Assembly: GCA_950097015.1 (NCBI GenBank)
Contig: CATNEN010000039.1
Span: forward strand, 12,928,501 to 12,992,500
From: Macrostomum hystrix
Taxonomy: Eukaryota; Platyhelminthes; Macrostomidae
DNA length: 64,000 bases
Reading direction: 5' to 3'
The number at the start of each line of letters is the position of its first letter. Position 1 is the stretch's first letter. The notes under the pieces are model-generated. The model saw only the letters and a list, made by a program, of their open reading frames with translations, had not been told where the DNA came from and made no database searches. Both the position numbers and the translations under genes were made by a program. Positions 22,638 to 33,631 of the stretch are shown here, piece by piece.

Positions 22638-25600
22638 TCAGCTGTCTGTGGATTCGTCAGATTCGTCCTCCTGCAGCAGACGCAATGGCGCTGGACAGAA
22701 CCGGTCCGGGCTAGACTTTCGTTTCCGCTGTCTGTCTAGCTCCTCCGAGTAATCTAGCAAGTCCAGCACGCAGCTAGTCAGGCCGGACGCTGGAAAGGGC
22801 ATGGCGTGCGCCGTGCCTGTACGCTTTGCTCGAGGTTCCAGCCACTCCACGGACGCCATGATCTCCTTCTCGCTGGGGCCGCAAATGCCGCCAAGTAGAA
22901 AGATACGATCGTCTAGAATGCAGCAGCCGAAGTTGCTGCGGGGTCGGCTCATCTGTGAGCACGTTGGCGGGATACAGAGGGCTGAGAACGAGCAGAAGTC
23001 TATTCTGATTGGGGTTCAAATGGTGCTTCAGAACCAAATCAATGATGGCGTGCATGAGGATAGCTTTTGTTGACGACTTCAAGGAATAATGTTAAATGAT
23101 TCGGTGATCGCAGTGTGAAATAAAAATAATTACAAGAGGGTTGCGGTACATCGTTTGGTGACACTAGACCCGCAGCCAGCGAGGAGGCAATGCTGCCCAT
23201 TTCGGTGACTCCTGAGCACACACGCACACAGATACTGTACGCAGGCACACGCTCACACAGGTATGTACATCTGCCCTGACTTTCTCATCGTCAGGCAGTG
23301 TACACTCTCACTGTGCCTTGGAGATTGTGGAGGTTGGCCCTCAAGGGTGTAAATTGCACGACAAGCCCCCCATGCAGGAGGCTGAGGCAACTGGGGTGAC
23401 ACTATAGACCTGCATACAGGAGATTAGGCACGACACTGCAAAATACTGGAAATGACATCGGCAATCAGGCAATTCTGTCTAAAATATTGAGTTTTACGTA
23501 AATCTCTGGCTCGCCTGACCTCGCAGTGATTTCGCCAGCCGCGAGACTCGCCAAGCCAGCACTCGACGCTGCGCAACCAGCCGGACGAGTTCCGACCGCA
23601 CAGCGCGTAGACACCGCCACCGTCCGGCAGGGCAACAAGACCAAGGCCGGTGCGAGGCGAGGATAGGAATCCGGTCAGCACTGTCCAGTCGCCAGTTGTC
23701 GGGCAGAATGCCTCGGCCGTGTCGAGATGAACTCGACCATCGAAGCCGCCAACAACCAGTAGTCGGTTTGCGAGGGCTACGGCAGCGGCTTCGCAGCGCG
23801 GCCTGCGCAATGGTTCGATGGCCACCCAGCTGTTGTCAGAGGCACGCATGCGCTCTACGTGGGTCAGGCGGCGCTCGGCAGTTTGACCGCCGATACTGTA
23901 CAGACAGTTGTCCATGGCAGCGCAGCAGTGGTAGTACCTTTCGAATGGAACAAACTGGACGTCGTGGATTCTATTTTAGGTTGACACTTTGTAGTGTATT
24001 TTTCAGTAGGGTAAGTGGCAGAGCAGTCTAACGCGCTTGCCTCTTTCATGCCAAGGTCGCTGAGCTCGATTGCACGGCGAGGCCACATTCATTTGGGGCG
24101 CAGCCGCAAAGAGAAGGCTTGGGGCTTGTCTTGCAATTTACGCCTTTGAGGGCCAACCTCCATGGCACAGTGAGTGTGTACACTGTGCTGAGGAGAAAGT
24201 CAGGGCAGATGTACGCACGTGTGTGAGTGCGTAGTGCGTGCCCGTGTACAGGATCCGTGAGCGTGAGTGCTTAGGAGTCAGCGAAATGGACAGAATTGCC
24301 TCATTGCTGGCTGCGGGTCTAGTGTCACTATATGATGTGTCAGTCAAATATTATTATTATTATAAATGCATTTTCTTCCAGTCTGCACAACAACGCACAG
24401 CAATTGCTCGGCGCTCTGTAATTACTCTGTACAGCTGTTCAGTCCGTGGACAAAGGTGTCTTCCACGCATACACGAATGTCTACCCCAGCTAATACAGGA
24501 ACGCATTTCGCTATAGATTCTAGTGATCAAAGCTCTTACCAATGTACTAACTGAGATAATCATCTGCTATAATAAGTTTTTTGCAGGACAGCTGTGTGCA
24601 CTGGAACACAATTTGGTGACCATGAACCTGGAGCCAACGAGAGGCAAACGCGTTAACCCCCCTGCTTTCAATAAAAACCTTCTCATCTGCAATTCTCACC
24701 TGGCCTGCAGCATGCAGGAGCCCTCGTACCAGCCAAGGTGCGGCCGTCGCCGATCGAAGCACAGTACCGACTTCAGAGCCTCGGAGCCACTGTAGCCGCC
24801 AACGAAATGCACAACATCGCCAAGTAGAGCGCAGCAGGCGTGCGATCGCTCGTCCAGCCAGCCAAGTTGGTGTCGTTGCGCCTCATCGGGCGAGCGGAGG
24901 TCCCACACATCGGCGCGAGGATCGTACACCTGGCAGAAGGCTGTTGGGCCCTGTCGGCGATACCAGCCACCGAGCAGCAATAGCACCTGCGAGAGATTTG
25001 ACGGCAGCCAAAATATTGAAAGAACTTCAAATCAGCTCTCATTATTCATGTGATTGCTATAAATATACATTTGCACATGGAATCACTTGGCAATATGTAC
25101 TCGTATTTGGTCACTGTTAAACATATTATCTGATAGCAGTAGTCAGAAACCTTAACTCCCACGCCAAAGTGATGATATAAATATGACAGCCTGCTGAGAT
25201 GAAGGAGATAAGACACGGAAGCAATGAGATATAGAGGGATTATACTCGTACAGTGCTTAATGGTGTTGCACGGGGCTAAAAGCGGGAGTTGAGTGGGAGA
25301 GCCGTCTAACGCGTTTGCCTCTAGCACCAAGGTCTCAAGGTCGATTCCGCGGCGAGGCCACATTTATTTGTGGCGCAGCCGCGAAGAGAAGGCTTGGAAG
25401 GCTTGCGAGTCTTGCTGTTAACGCCCTTTAGGGCCAACATCCAAGGCACAGTGGGAGCGTACACTGCTTGACGCTGAGAAAGTCAGTGCAGATGTACTCA
25501 CCTGTGGGAGCGTATGTCTGCGTACAGTATCTGTGTGCGTGTGTGCTCAGGATTCAGCAAAATGATCAGAAGTGCCTCCTCACTGGCTGCGGGTCTAGTG

Positions 25601-27487
25601 TCACTAAATGATGTGCCATTGCCCGCAGCCCTCCTGCAATTTTATTATTAAGAGGAAGCGGATTTTGGAGTCGGAGGTTGACAAACCTTGAGCAAGGAAG
25701 CAAATGCGACAATTAGACATGGGCCACGCACCTGATGCGGCCAGCGGGGTGGCTTGGACTTAAGCAATTTGTCCTGGTGCCGCTTGCTGAATTCGCTGGG
25801 AAGAGGGTAGGCGCGCGCAAAGTCGAGAAACCCATCGTTGCAGCTGATCACGGGCTCCCTTAAGGCGGCCTCGAACTCCTCAGTCTCCATATGGCCGAAG
25901 CGAACACAACAGAGCAGTTGCTCAAGCTGCAGCTGCAGCTGATCCTTTGGCTGTTTTTCATGCCGCAGCTGCAGCCACTGGCCAATTGTCTGAAGCACCT
26001 GAATTGATTGGGAGAGAAAATTGTAGCAAAAAATCCGACAAGTGCGAAAATTGCAACTGATTTCTCGCAACTGACTTACCTGCAGCTCAGACTTGCAGTT
26101 GAGCAGCTTGTGACCGAGAATTTCAGCCAGAGCGTCCGCTTCCAGCCGTAGGAAGCAGTCAGTCTGATTGAGCTGCGAGAACGAGCGCAGGAGGCAACGC
26201 AGGCTGACCTGGGTCAGGTCGGGCAGGTTAAACGGCCTGGCGAACTCCCAAACAGCCAACGCGGCCAGGACGTCAGCTGAGCAGCGTCGGTTAATGAAGC
26301 GAAGGCACATGGCGCGCAGAGGCTCGCACAGGATAAAGTCAGCGGCAAGGAACAACGGCAGGCAGGTGTCATCGGCTACTCGCAGGTGGCAGCAGCGCAG
26401 GCTGATGCCGCTGAGGGCGGCAGAGATGCTGTCGCCGATGCAGCTCAACCAGCCGAGACGCAATTCGACGAAGCTAAAATTGAATTAAATTAATGGGCCT
26501 CTCTAGATTCATGTGCCTTTTAAAAACCGGAAAGATAATAATTTTCATTACAGAAAAAGTGATATTTTGAGAATAAGAAACTAAAAAGGTAAGTGAGATT
26601 GTGTCAATAGATTATTATGGACACAATAAGAATTACTATTATTTATTATTCGCAGGAGGCCTGTGGGCACTGGCACATCATTTGGTGACAGCAGACAGGT
26701 GGCAATTCTGCCCATTTCGCTGACTCCTGAGCACACACTGATGGCACACACACATAAATACCGTACACGGGTGTTTCACACAGGTGTGTCCATATGCCCG
26801 GACTTTCTCATCGTCAGGCAGTTTACACTCTCACTGAGCCTTGGAGGTTGGCCTTCAATGGCGTAAATTGCACGACAAGCCCCCAAGCCCCCAGGCCAAA
26901 TGCATTTGGCCTCGCCGCGGAATCGAGCTCAGGGACCTTGGCGCGAGAGGCAAACGCGTTACACCAACTCACCCCAACGAATCACTAGGGACATCAAATG
27001 CTCACTACAGTAATTGAAGTAGTTGTTCATCCGGTTTTCCCTGATTAGAAAAAGCTTATTTTTCATAGCCTCACACTATGATATTGCTACAATCAGCAAT
27101 ATCAAGCTATAGTAATATAACTTTCTAATTAATTAGGTAGAAATGACATTAGTTAAATCCCAAGTCTCACTTTTCCTGGCTGTATTTGAACAGCGAGCTG
27201 AAAAATCCGCTGTGAAAGCCAACGGAGAAGGCATTGACAGACTTGGTGGCACCACAGTTCACGAATGCGATTGTGTGCGTGTTGAGAAAGGACAGATCAG
27301 CATCCAACCAATCCAGGTCCTGGCAGGCGATGAACTCTCGATAACGCGCCTGCAGATGATGAGGCATGAAGCCGCTGGCCAGTTCCTCCATCATCAGTGG
27401 GAAGGCCAGCTGGCGCAGCGCAGCGCAGCCGCTGTTGCTCCAGTTGCACTCATGTCTAATGTCACTGCCCTGTGTATTTATCTGCAT
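22638..27487 (-). CDS. KLHL10: KLHL10-like BTB-BACK-kelch protein
   Basis: Six exons on the minus strand: 27487-27171, 26473-26080, 25998-25732, 24986-24700, 23970-23520, 22952-22638. Phases match at every GT-AG junction, giving about 676 residues, the usual size for a BTB-kelch Cullin-3 adaptor. Exon 1 holds a divergent BTB N-terminal half (WLDADLSFLNTHTIAF and on), exon 2 the rest of BTB and the start of BACK, and exons 4-6 six kelch blades (LLLLGG, HFVGG, YSIGG, LVVGG, YALCG, FLLGG). The segments VYDPRADVW and SRPRSNFG with the following DD-x-IF favour KLHL10, a rapidly evolving testis E3 adaptor in insects and vertebrates. The orthology call is moderate. The first ATG after an in-frame stop was taken as start. 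SINE B copies sit in introns 1, 3, 4 and 5. The C-terminal tail is acidic and Ser-rich. Confidence 0.78.
23119..23372 (-). mobile_element. SINE family B, copy in KLHL10-like intron 5
   Basis: The body matches the copy at 8141 in reverse orientation. The tRNA-like head is truncated. A further short tail fragment of the same family follows near 23374-23412. Confidence 0.7.
24005..24364 (+). mobile_element. SINE family B, copy in KLHL10-like intron 4
   Basis: The head gtggcagagcagtctaacgc and a pure ATT tail (tattattattat) are present. It lies antisense to the host gene. Confidence 0.8.
24390..24510 (-). mobile_element. SINE family A fragment
   Basis: The run cagctgttcagtccgtgga and later taccccagctaatac match family A. 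It directly abuts the tail of the SINE B copy at 24005. Confidence 0.5.
25286..25650 (+). mobile_element. SINE family B, copy in KLHL10-like intron 3
   Basis: It runs from gagccgtctaacgcgtttgc to ctcctgcaattttattatta and is close to full length, antisense to the host gene. Confidence 0.8.
26641..26980 (-). mobile_element. SINE family B, copy in KLHL10-like intron 1
   Basis: The ATT tail is at 26641 and the head (gaggcaaacgcgtta on the plus strand) near 26960. It is in the same sense as the host gene. Confidence 0.78.
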
Positions 27488-27743
27488 CGCGTGGTCCAAG
27501 GACTCGCTCTATTGGTCTCCAACATTCAGCTGGAGCAAGCTTTCTTCTACTAAGGAATATTCGAATAAAATAATAAAAAAGTGAAATCTCATGACTATTA
27601 TATCTCACGGAAGCATGAATTTAATGTTTAGAAGCAGCTGGCTTTGTCTATGTCATCACTCGACGCGCGTATTTTCTCTAGCACAAATAATAGTGCACAC
27701 TTTTGGTGTGCGCAAAACAAGTTGCTTCAACTTAATATTCATA

Positions 27744-28361
27744 GTGAAATATACATTTTTACGTTCTATTTGATAAAAACTGCAACCAATTTGGCCACGG
27801 CTCAGCCTGACGCAGCCGCAGCAATTTTCCATAGACAGCCGCCGCTAGCAGCAACCAATTTGGTAAAAACTGCGAGCTATTTTGCCAGCTTGAAGATATC
27901 ATTCCTATCATCTTATCATTCTTATCATCACTCTGATGGCGAATCGTGGGCCGTACCAAAAGATAAGTGAGCTGGATCGAGAGCGAATCGTGAGAGCGTA
28001 CAGGAATGGCGACGACTGGAGAGAGCTTGGCAGAATGATGGTCGGCTGCCATCAGTGCCACTTCATTCATTCTTAATGTTATGAATTCGTGTTCTGACTT
28101 CTGACTGAGGACATATTGTTATCATTCTTTATCGTTATTGTTATGCTATCGCTCCCTATTTCGCTACTGCTGTTGACAGGGCAGGTCAAATACAGCAGTG
28201 AGCTGCTATCTTCAAGCTGGCAAAATAGCTCGCAGTTTTTACCAAATTGGTTGCTGCTAGCGGCGGCTGTCTATGGAAAATTGCTGCGGCTGCGTCAGGC
28301 TGAGCCGTGGCCAAATTGGTTGCAGTTTTTATCAAATAGAACGTAAAAAGGTATATTACAC
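27744..28361. mobile_element. Inverted-repeat DNA element with 138-bp identical arms
   Basis: Arms 27761-27898 and 28207-28344 are identical in reverse complement by direct reading. Homology extends outward to 27744 and 28361 with two mismatches. The 308-bp interior (27899-28206) contains a short plus-strand frame, 27963-28076 (ISELDRERIVRAYRNG, then a stop 22 residues on), that resembles the start of a helix-turn-helix transposase. No target-site duplication was found, so the true ends are uncertain. Confidence 0.75.
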
Positions 28362-28506
28362 CTTTCCTCGCTCAATTTTGGCACAGCTGCAGTCTATTCT
28401 TCTCAACTTGCTTTCAAACCCGAAAGTTTATGGTCAGTCCCTACCATAGATATTATATACCTGGAAGGTCCTTATTAGGTTTTCATCCGATTCCGACAGT
28501 CTCGCA

Positions 28507-28566
28507 GTCTATTCCACAGATTCTATATTACCTGTATAACGGTAATATAGAATGTGTGGTCTATTC
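28507..28566. mobile_element. 44-bp mini-element flanked by an 8-bp target-site duplication
   Basis: The element 28515-28558 consists of two 18-bp inverted ends with one mismatch and an 8-bp centre. It is bounded by gtctattc at 28507-28514 and 28559-28566. Its left 18 bp, cacagattctatattacc, is identical to the first 18 bp of the THAP transposon at 14523. Confidence 0.85.
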
Positions 28567-29700
28567 TGACACTTAGCAAGCGTTTCAGACAGCTTTCGAC
28601 ACTTGTCATTCATTCATTGAATTCATTCATTTCCGTCAAGGGGGTGGCTTATCCCTCCTTTGCCTTGCTGTCTATGGCATGAAAGCTGGCTCCATAAGTT
28701 CAATTCCGACAGATTGCAAGCATATTGTACAGTTTCAGCTTATGTTCACCCCCTAGTTGTGGCTGCTCCCGTTGTCGTATTGTCATGTCATGTCACATTG
28801 TCATCTGCCTGTCATCTTATAAAATCGCGTTCGAGTATATAAACGAGAATAAAATGAAGATTGAAGCTTTCTAAATTTTTCATTAAAGCGACATGTTTTG
28901 CAAGATATTACTAAAAGAACAGTGATCTGCTTCCAATAAACGTTATCAAACATTATAATATGAAATAAAGTGAAGAAATCCCATTTCGCTAGTGCATTTT
29001 TCCGTGAAAATCTGCCTCTAATAAATTTACCAAAATGAATTACCCTGTCCTTCTTCTTCTAGTGTGTTGTGTATTGCAAAACTCTAGAATGCCAGATTAT
29101 ATTAGCAAAATTAGAGATTGCAAAGATACGAGCGGGATAGAGCCGATTTAATAAAACGCTATAGGGAAATGAATGTATCTGTATTAAAAAATCGAGCTAG
29201 GTTGAATGTTGCACCCTCATAGACGTGTCCGTTGGGTCCGAAGCTCTAACAACTAAGGCTAAGAAGAGGCCTCGTTGATTTTGCAGGTAATTTGATAGTT
29301 CTTGATGGAGTTTTTATCATTTTTAAAAGTGCAAATGCTTTTTAGACGACAACTAGAAACTTTTATGATTTGCTGCAACAGGTTTAAAATAAAATTAAGC
29401 TAAATTAAATTAATTAAACTGAATTTAATCAAACAATTAGAACTTTTTTTACAACTGAAAAAGTTACTGCACTCCATTTAAGAGAGACCCCGGTGAGAAC
29501 GACTAGAAAAACTGTTGCCAGCTCTGCCAAAATCCTACTCAGGTGCCGATAAATTACCGATAAAATAATTGCTTATAGTTTTTTCTCCCATCCACATAGA
29601 GCTACTGGGGCCACTAGCTACCTAGCAGGGTATGACAATTAGCGGAAGGACACTCCGCGTAGAGCCAGCAAACCTGGTGGCGATAATGGCCTGGACAGTC

Positions 29701-29710
29701 AATATATAAT
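29701..29710 (+). promoter_or_regulatory. Possible TATA box of PAN/LamG gene 1
   Basis: aatatataat lies about 85-95 bp before the ATG and is preserved in the duplicate at 33538. The whole upstream block is duplicated, so conservation alone does not prove function. Confidence 0.35.
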
Positions 29711-29794
29711 GCTTCGCCTATCAGAATGCGTTGCGCATGGTGGAAACGTAGGAAGCTGCTCTGACTTCAAATTAGCGACCTAGATCTGCTGAAG

Positions 29795-30887
29795 ATGACA
29801 GGTAGTGAAAAGCTCTTTAACTTCTGATAAGTCGGAACCAAATAATGAGCTTTACCTCGCTCTAACGAACTCTCTTTCAGGACGGCGAAACCTGAACTTA
29901 GTATTCACCTTTGTCATCAGTTTGGCTGCCGGTGCTCAAAGCCAGTCGCTGAGCAAAAGCTCCGTCTGGAGGAGAGCGGAGGTTAGTTGTGTACTCGAGA
30001 GCTCGTCAGCTGGCGTACATCGCATCGGAGTCATCACGGAGTCTCACTGCGTGATGACGGCCGAGGAGAAGCTGCCGACCGGAGCTCTGGTGGCTCAGTT
30101 CGACCATCTCGCCCGCACCTGCTCCGTCTTCACCTTCCAGTCGGTGTGCCGCAGCCTGACCCCCGGCCTGTCGCCCAGCTGTTCCGTGTTCTTCCGATTT
30201 CCAATCGATCACCGGCTGATCAGCGCCAAGCTCAGCAATTTGTGGCTGGCAGGTGAGGTGAGCAGACTGGAGAACCTGGTGTGCCAGGCCGATGAGGACA
30301 CGAACCGCCTGCACCCAGTGGCTGTTCAGTGGAGCAGCGAAGGCGCCGTGTTCGATGGCTCAGCAGCCTATGCAGTGCTGAACAAGTCCAGCATCAGCTT
30401 CACCACCGGCCTCACCTGGCTGCTGAGGCTCAAGCGGCAGCCGCAGGTGCAGCCGTTTTTCGAAATGACGAGCTGCGAATCACTGGGAGCGCCCTCAGGA
30501 CATGGCGTTAGCTTCTGGGAGTACAATGCTCCACAAAGGCTCTATGTTAGAGGGAGCAGAATCACGGGATCTATGGTAGGCTATCTTTTCACACCAGTTT
30601 CGACTCTCTCAGCGAGCCCAAGCGACTGGATGAACATCGGCTTTACTGTCAACGGAAGCGTCTACGATTTCTTCGCTTCGGGATCCTTCCTACCCAGAGG
30701 TGGCATAACACAAAATCCTGACTTTGAGCCATGCAATGTGTTAAACAAAACCGCCTGCGTGTACCTCGGAATGCGCATTGAGAGTCCTAGGAACGTAATG
30801 TTTAATGGCACAATTCGGGCGCTGGCTATCGCCAACTTCAGCATGACTGAGGCCGAGATTCGCGACTTCTTCGCTCTGATTGGCTGA
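29795..30887 (+). CDS. Secreted PAN-like/LamG-like protein, copy 1
   Basis: Two exons: 29795-29801 (ATG ACA G) and 29881-30887. Splicing gives MTGRRNLNLVFTFVISLAAG, a clean signal peptide, and 337 residues in total; reading through the intron would place charged residues before the hydrophobic core. The first third has spaced cysteines and HCVMTAEEKLPTGALVAQF, resembling a PAN/apple-type fold. The C-terminal half resembles a laminin-G/concanavalin-like beta sandwich (AVFDGSAAYAVL, FTTGLTWLLRL, SDWMNIGFTVNGSVYDF, FNGTIRALAI and the ending TEAEIRDFFALIG). Several N-x-S/T sites support secretion. Ligand binding through the LamG-like part is inferred. A close duplicate follows at 33632. Confidence 0.75.
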
Positions 30888-33311
30888 CGGCTGGGTATTT
30901 GCACACCCATCAACGAACTGTTTGGGCGTTTCTTCGTCCCACAGTCATTTAAGAGAATAATCGGTCAATTTTGAAATTGCATGGTAATTGTTGTCTAGCC
31001 ATGCATTACGAGACGCTATTTACAATATTCACTGTACACAATATTCCTTTATCATTTTGTTTAGTCATAAATATTTTTTCAACACTAATTTGCAAAGCAT
31101 GTGAAACTCGTTCTTATTCATAGTCTTAGGCTATTTTCTCAACTCTGAAAGCTTAATGTCTTCATGGCACTTGCTGTTCGATGGGGGTTCGTCCCAGCGT
31201 GCTGCCTTCATTCACGCCGAGGCTGTTCATTGTGCCTTGGAATCGTGCATGGTTGCTTGCTGGAGTCTTGAAACGTTTTCAAATGTTACTCTATCTGGTG
31301 TGCAGCTTTGCGGGCTTCACGAGCCCGCAAAGCAACATTGCTTTCGAGACTATTCTACTCGATTAAAGTTATTTTTTACGATATCCAGATTCTGCTTTAG
31401 ATTCGCCTTAAACATTAGAATGGCCACTGTTTTATGTATTATTCTATATCTCCAAAAATACTCGTATTTAACTAATCGCCATGAAAATTCTAAACACCAG
31501 CTATAATTTTCCACTCGTCAGCGTCAGCCTGACGCCTGAAACGCAAATAATCAACATCGTCGAGATATTCAAAGATTCTCGTCGCGATGCATCAAAACAT
31601 TTTTGCAACAAAATTGCATCATGTCGGTTATTATTGTTGATTATATAGTATTGAATATAACTGTTGGTTTTTAATTATGCTCGAAGAACCCATATGGACT
31701 TGCTATAGAGGTTTATACAGACCAATGTTAGCTGTCCTTGTCACCAAAGTCTTCGACAAAAATCGCTGAAAATCTCAACGATGCTGACATCGGACGGCTT
31801 GGAAAGTTACTTCATCGTAAAGGGCGGTCGATTTTGATCTATCGGTGGACTTTTACGAAAATCGCGGTCATTCTGTATGGGAACTATCGTGAAGTAGGCA
31901 GTAGGTATTTAAGACACTCCCAGTGGTCTTTCACTGTTGATGAGTTCAGGCCAAAGTCATTAACAACTTCCTCAATTTAATATTAGGGGACCAGCCCATT
32001 AAAAAATGGTCTGTGAAGCTATCGATGAAATTGGCAAAAGGCAGAATAAAACTGTAGCTATGCATGCTTTCTAGAGAATCTACTTCACAAATTAATATAC
32101 TAGAAATTTCTAGAAACAAGAACATTGCGGGGGGTTTCTAGCCTTGTAAGAGGGTCGGACTCACTGTTGGCTGCACATCTGACCAAATTTGACAGGTGTA
32201 ATGAAGCAGGTTTTTGACAAGCAAACTAGCCATGGCAAAAGACCAAAGTAGACTGAAATACGCTCGTATAGACAGATCTTTGACTTGTTGATCATTTTTT
32301 AAGCTGTTACTTATGTCAACTGAACTATGCGATGTAGGAAAATAAGCTGCAAAACAAGTATACAAAAGACGACTGATTAAGTGAGCGATAGCTTACTAAT
32401 AGTAGAGCTCATTGAAAATAGCGTGAATTCCTGATGTGGCGTACTAGAAAATATTACCGTGTGCTAGGGCGCATAAAATAGCGGTTCCAACGAGCTGTCA
32501 AGAGGTGGGGCCGATCTTGTCATGGCTATATGACTGACTGACAAGGGCAAACAAGCCCGAAAATTGTCTCAGCCTGCCTCGCATGGCTCGATCTCCCCTT
32601 TTTAGCCGCTGATAATTGCAGCTTCTTATCTTATGTCACTGAACATTTTGGAGACAGCGACTGTTTGCTTTGTGCCTCCTTCTGTATTGGATATTTTTTA
32701 AGCTCTCACCGACATTTTATAAATCTAGAATCCCAATTAAGGTAATGATTATGCTTATAATCATCTTTTATCGATCAGCATCGTCTCCCGTCAAGGCAAG
32801 CGTATAGCTTGACGTGTCTCAAGTGATTCGCATGAATGCGATAACAGGTGCGATGCTCAAGGTCGCAAGTTTCAAGTTTATAAATAGTGAAAACCTTAAT
32901 TTTAAGGTTTTCACCTCAATTTCATCTCCAAACAATTTGCATTATTGCGAGCTCTGTCAATTGGGTTGCTAATGCATACCCAGGTGCTTAGACTCGTAAT
33001 TTGCTAATGATGTGCACTATATTAGATGCCGTCCGCTTACACAGCAGGCAATCAACCAGCTAAAACTAATTTCAGGTGCAGGTGTAATATTTGCCGATTT
33101 TCTACCATTTTTCTACCATCCTCAGAGATATGTCCGCGGTTTGACTCTTTTTAATAGCAATTTCATTCTAGTGGTGCCGCTCAGCCACTGAGCAGTGGCA
33201 ATTAGCGGATATTCTAGCAGAGCTGTTGACTATAAGTACCTCCACAGAAAAAAGAAATTTTCACATATGCCTAATAGTTTAAGCCGCTTGTTTTCTGCTC
33301 TGCCTAGTTGA
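30888..33311. other. Spacer between the PAN/LamG duplicates
   Basis: No gene is supported. It includes a perfect 12-bp-stem hairpin (31305-31333), dispersed repeat E (31690-31905) and a 28-bp near-palindrome (32887-32914). Confidence 0.5.
31690..31905 (-). repeat. Dispersed repeat E, copy 1
   Basis: The reverse complement matches 60660-60925, sharing runs such as caaggacagctaacattg and cagcatcgttgaga. It shows no clear coding frame or terminal repeat. Confidence 0.6.
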
Positions 33312-33371
33312 AACTTAGGACGCTGCTCTGACTTCAAATTAGCGACCTAGATCTGCTGAAAATGACAGGTA
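33312..33371 (+). repeat. Extra copy of the PAN/LamG first exon and leader
   Basis: The segment from gctgctctgacttcaaatta to atgacag plus GT repeats the 3' end of the leader and first coding exon found at 33591-33640 and 29755-29803. It has a usable ATG and donor site (gtacga), so it is either an alternative first exon or a scar of an earlier tandem copy. Confidence 0.6.
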
Positions 33372-33537
33372 CGATAAATGATTTACTCAGGTGCAGGTAA
33401 AATAATTGCTCATCGTTTTTTCTCCCATCCACATAAAGCTACTGGGGCCACTAGCTACCTAGCAGGGTATGGCAATTAGCGGAAGGACACTCCGCGTAGA
33501 GCCAGCAAACCTGGTGGCGATAATGGCCTGGACAGTC

Positions 33538-33547
33538 AATATATAAT
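33538..33547 (+). promoter_or_regulatory. Possible TATA box of PAN/LamG gene 2
   Basis: aatatataat in the same relative position as at 29701, within the duplicated upstream block. Confidence 0.35.
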
Positions 33548-33631
33548 GCTTCGCCTATCAGAATGCGTTGCGCATGGTGGAAACGTAGGAAGCTGCTCTG
33601 ACTTCAAATTAGCGACCTAGATCTGCTGAAA

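Larger units (their letters stand above)
27488..29794. other. Interval rich in inverted-repeat elements
   Basis: It holds the inverted-repeat element at 27744-28361 and the 44-bp mini-element at 28515-28558. No conserved gene is recognised from 28567 to 29560. The 5' end of the duplicated PAN/LamG block starts near 29560. Confidence 0.5.
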
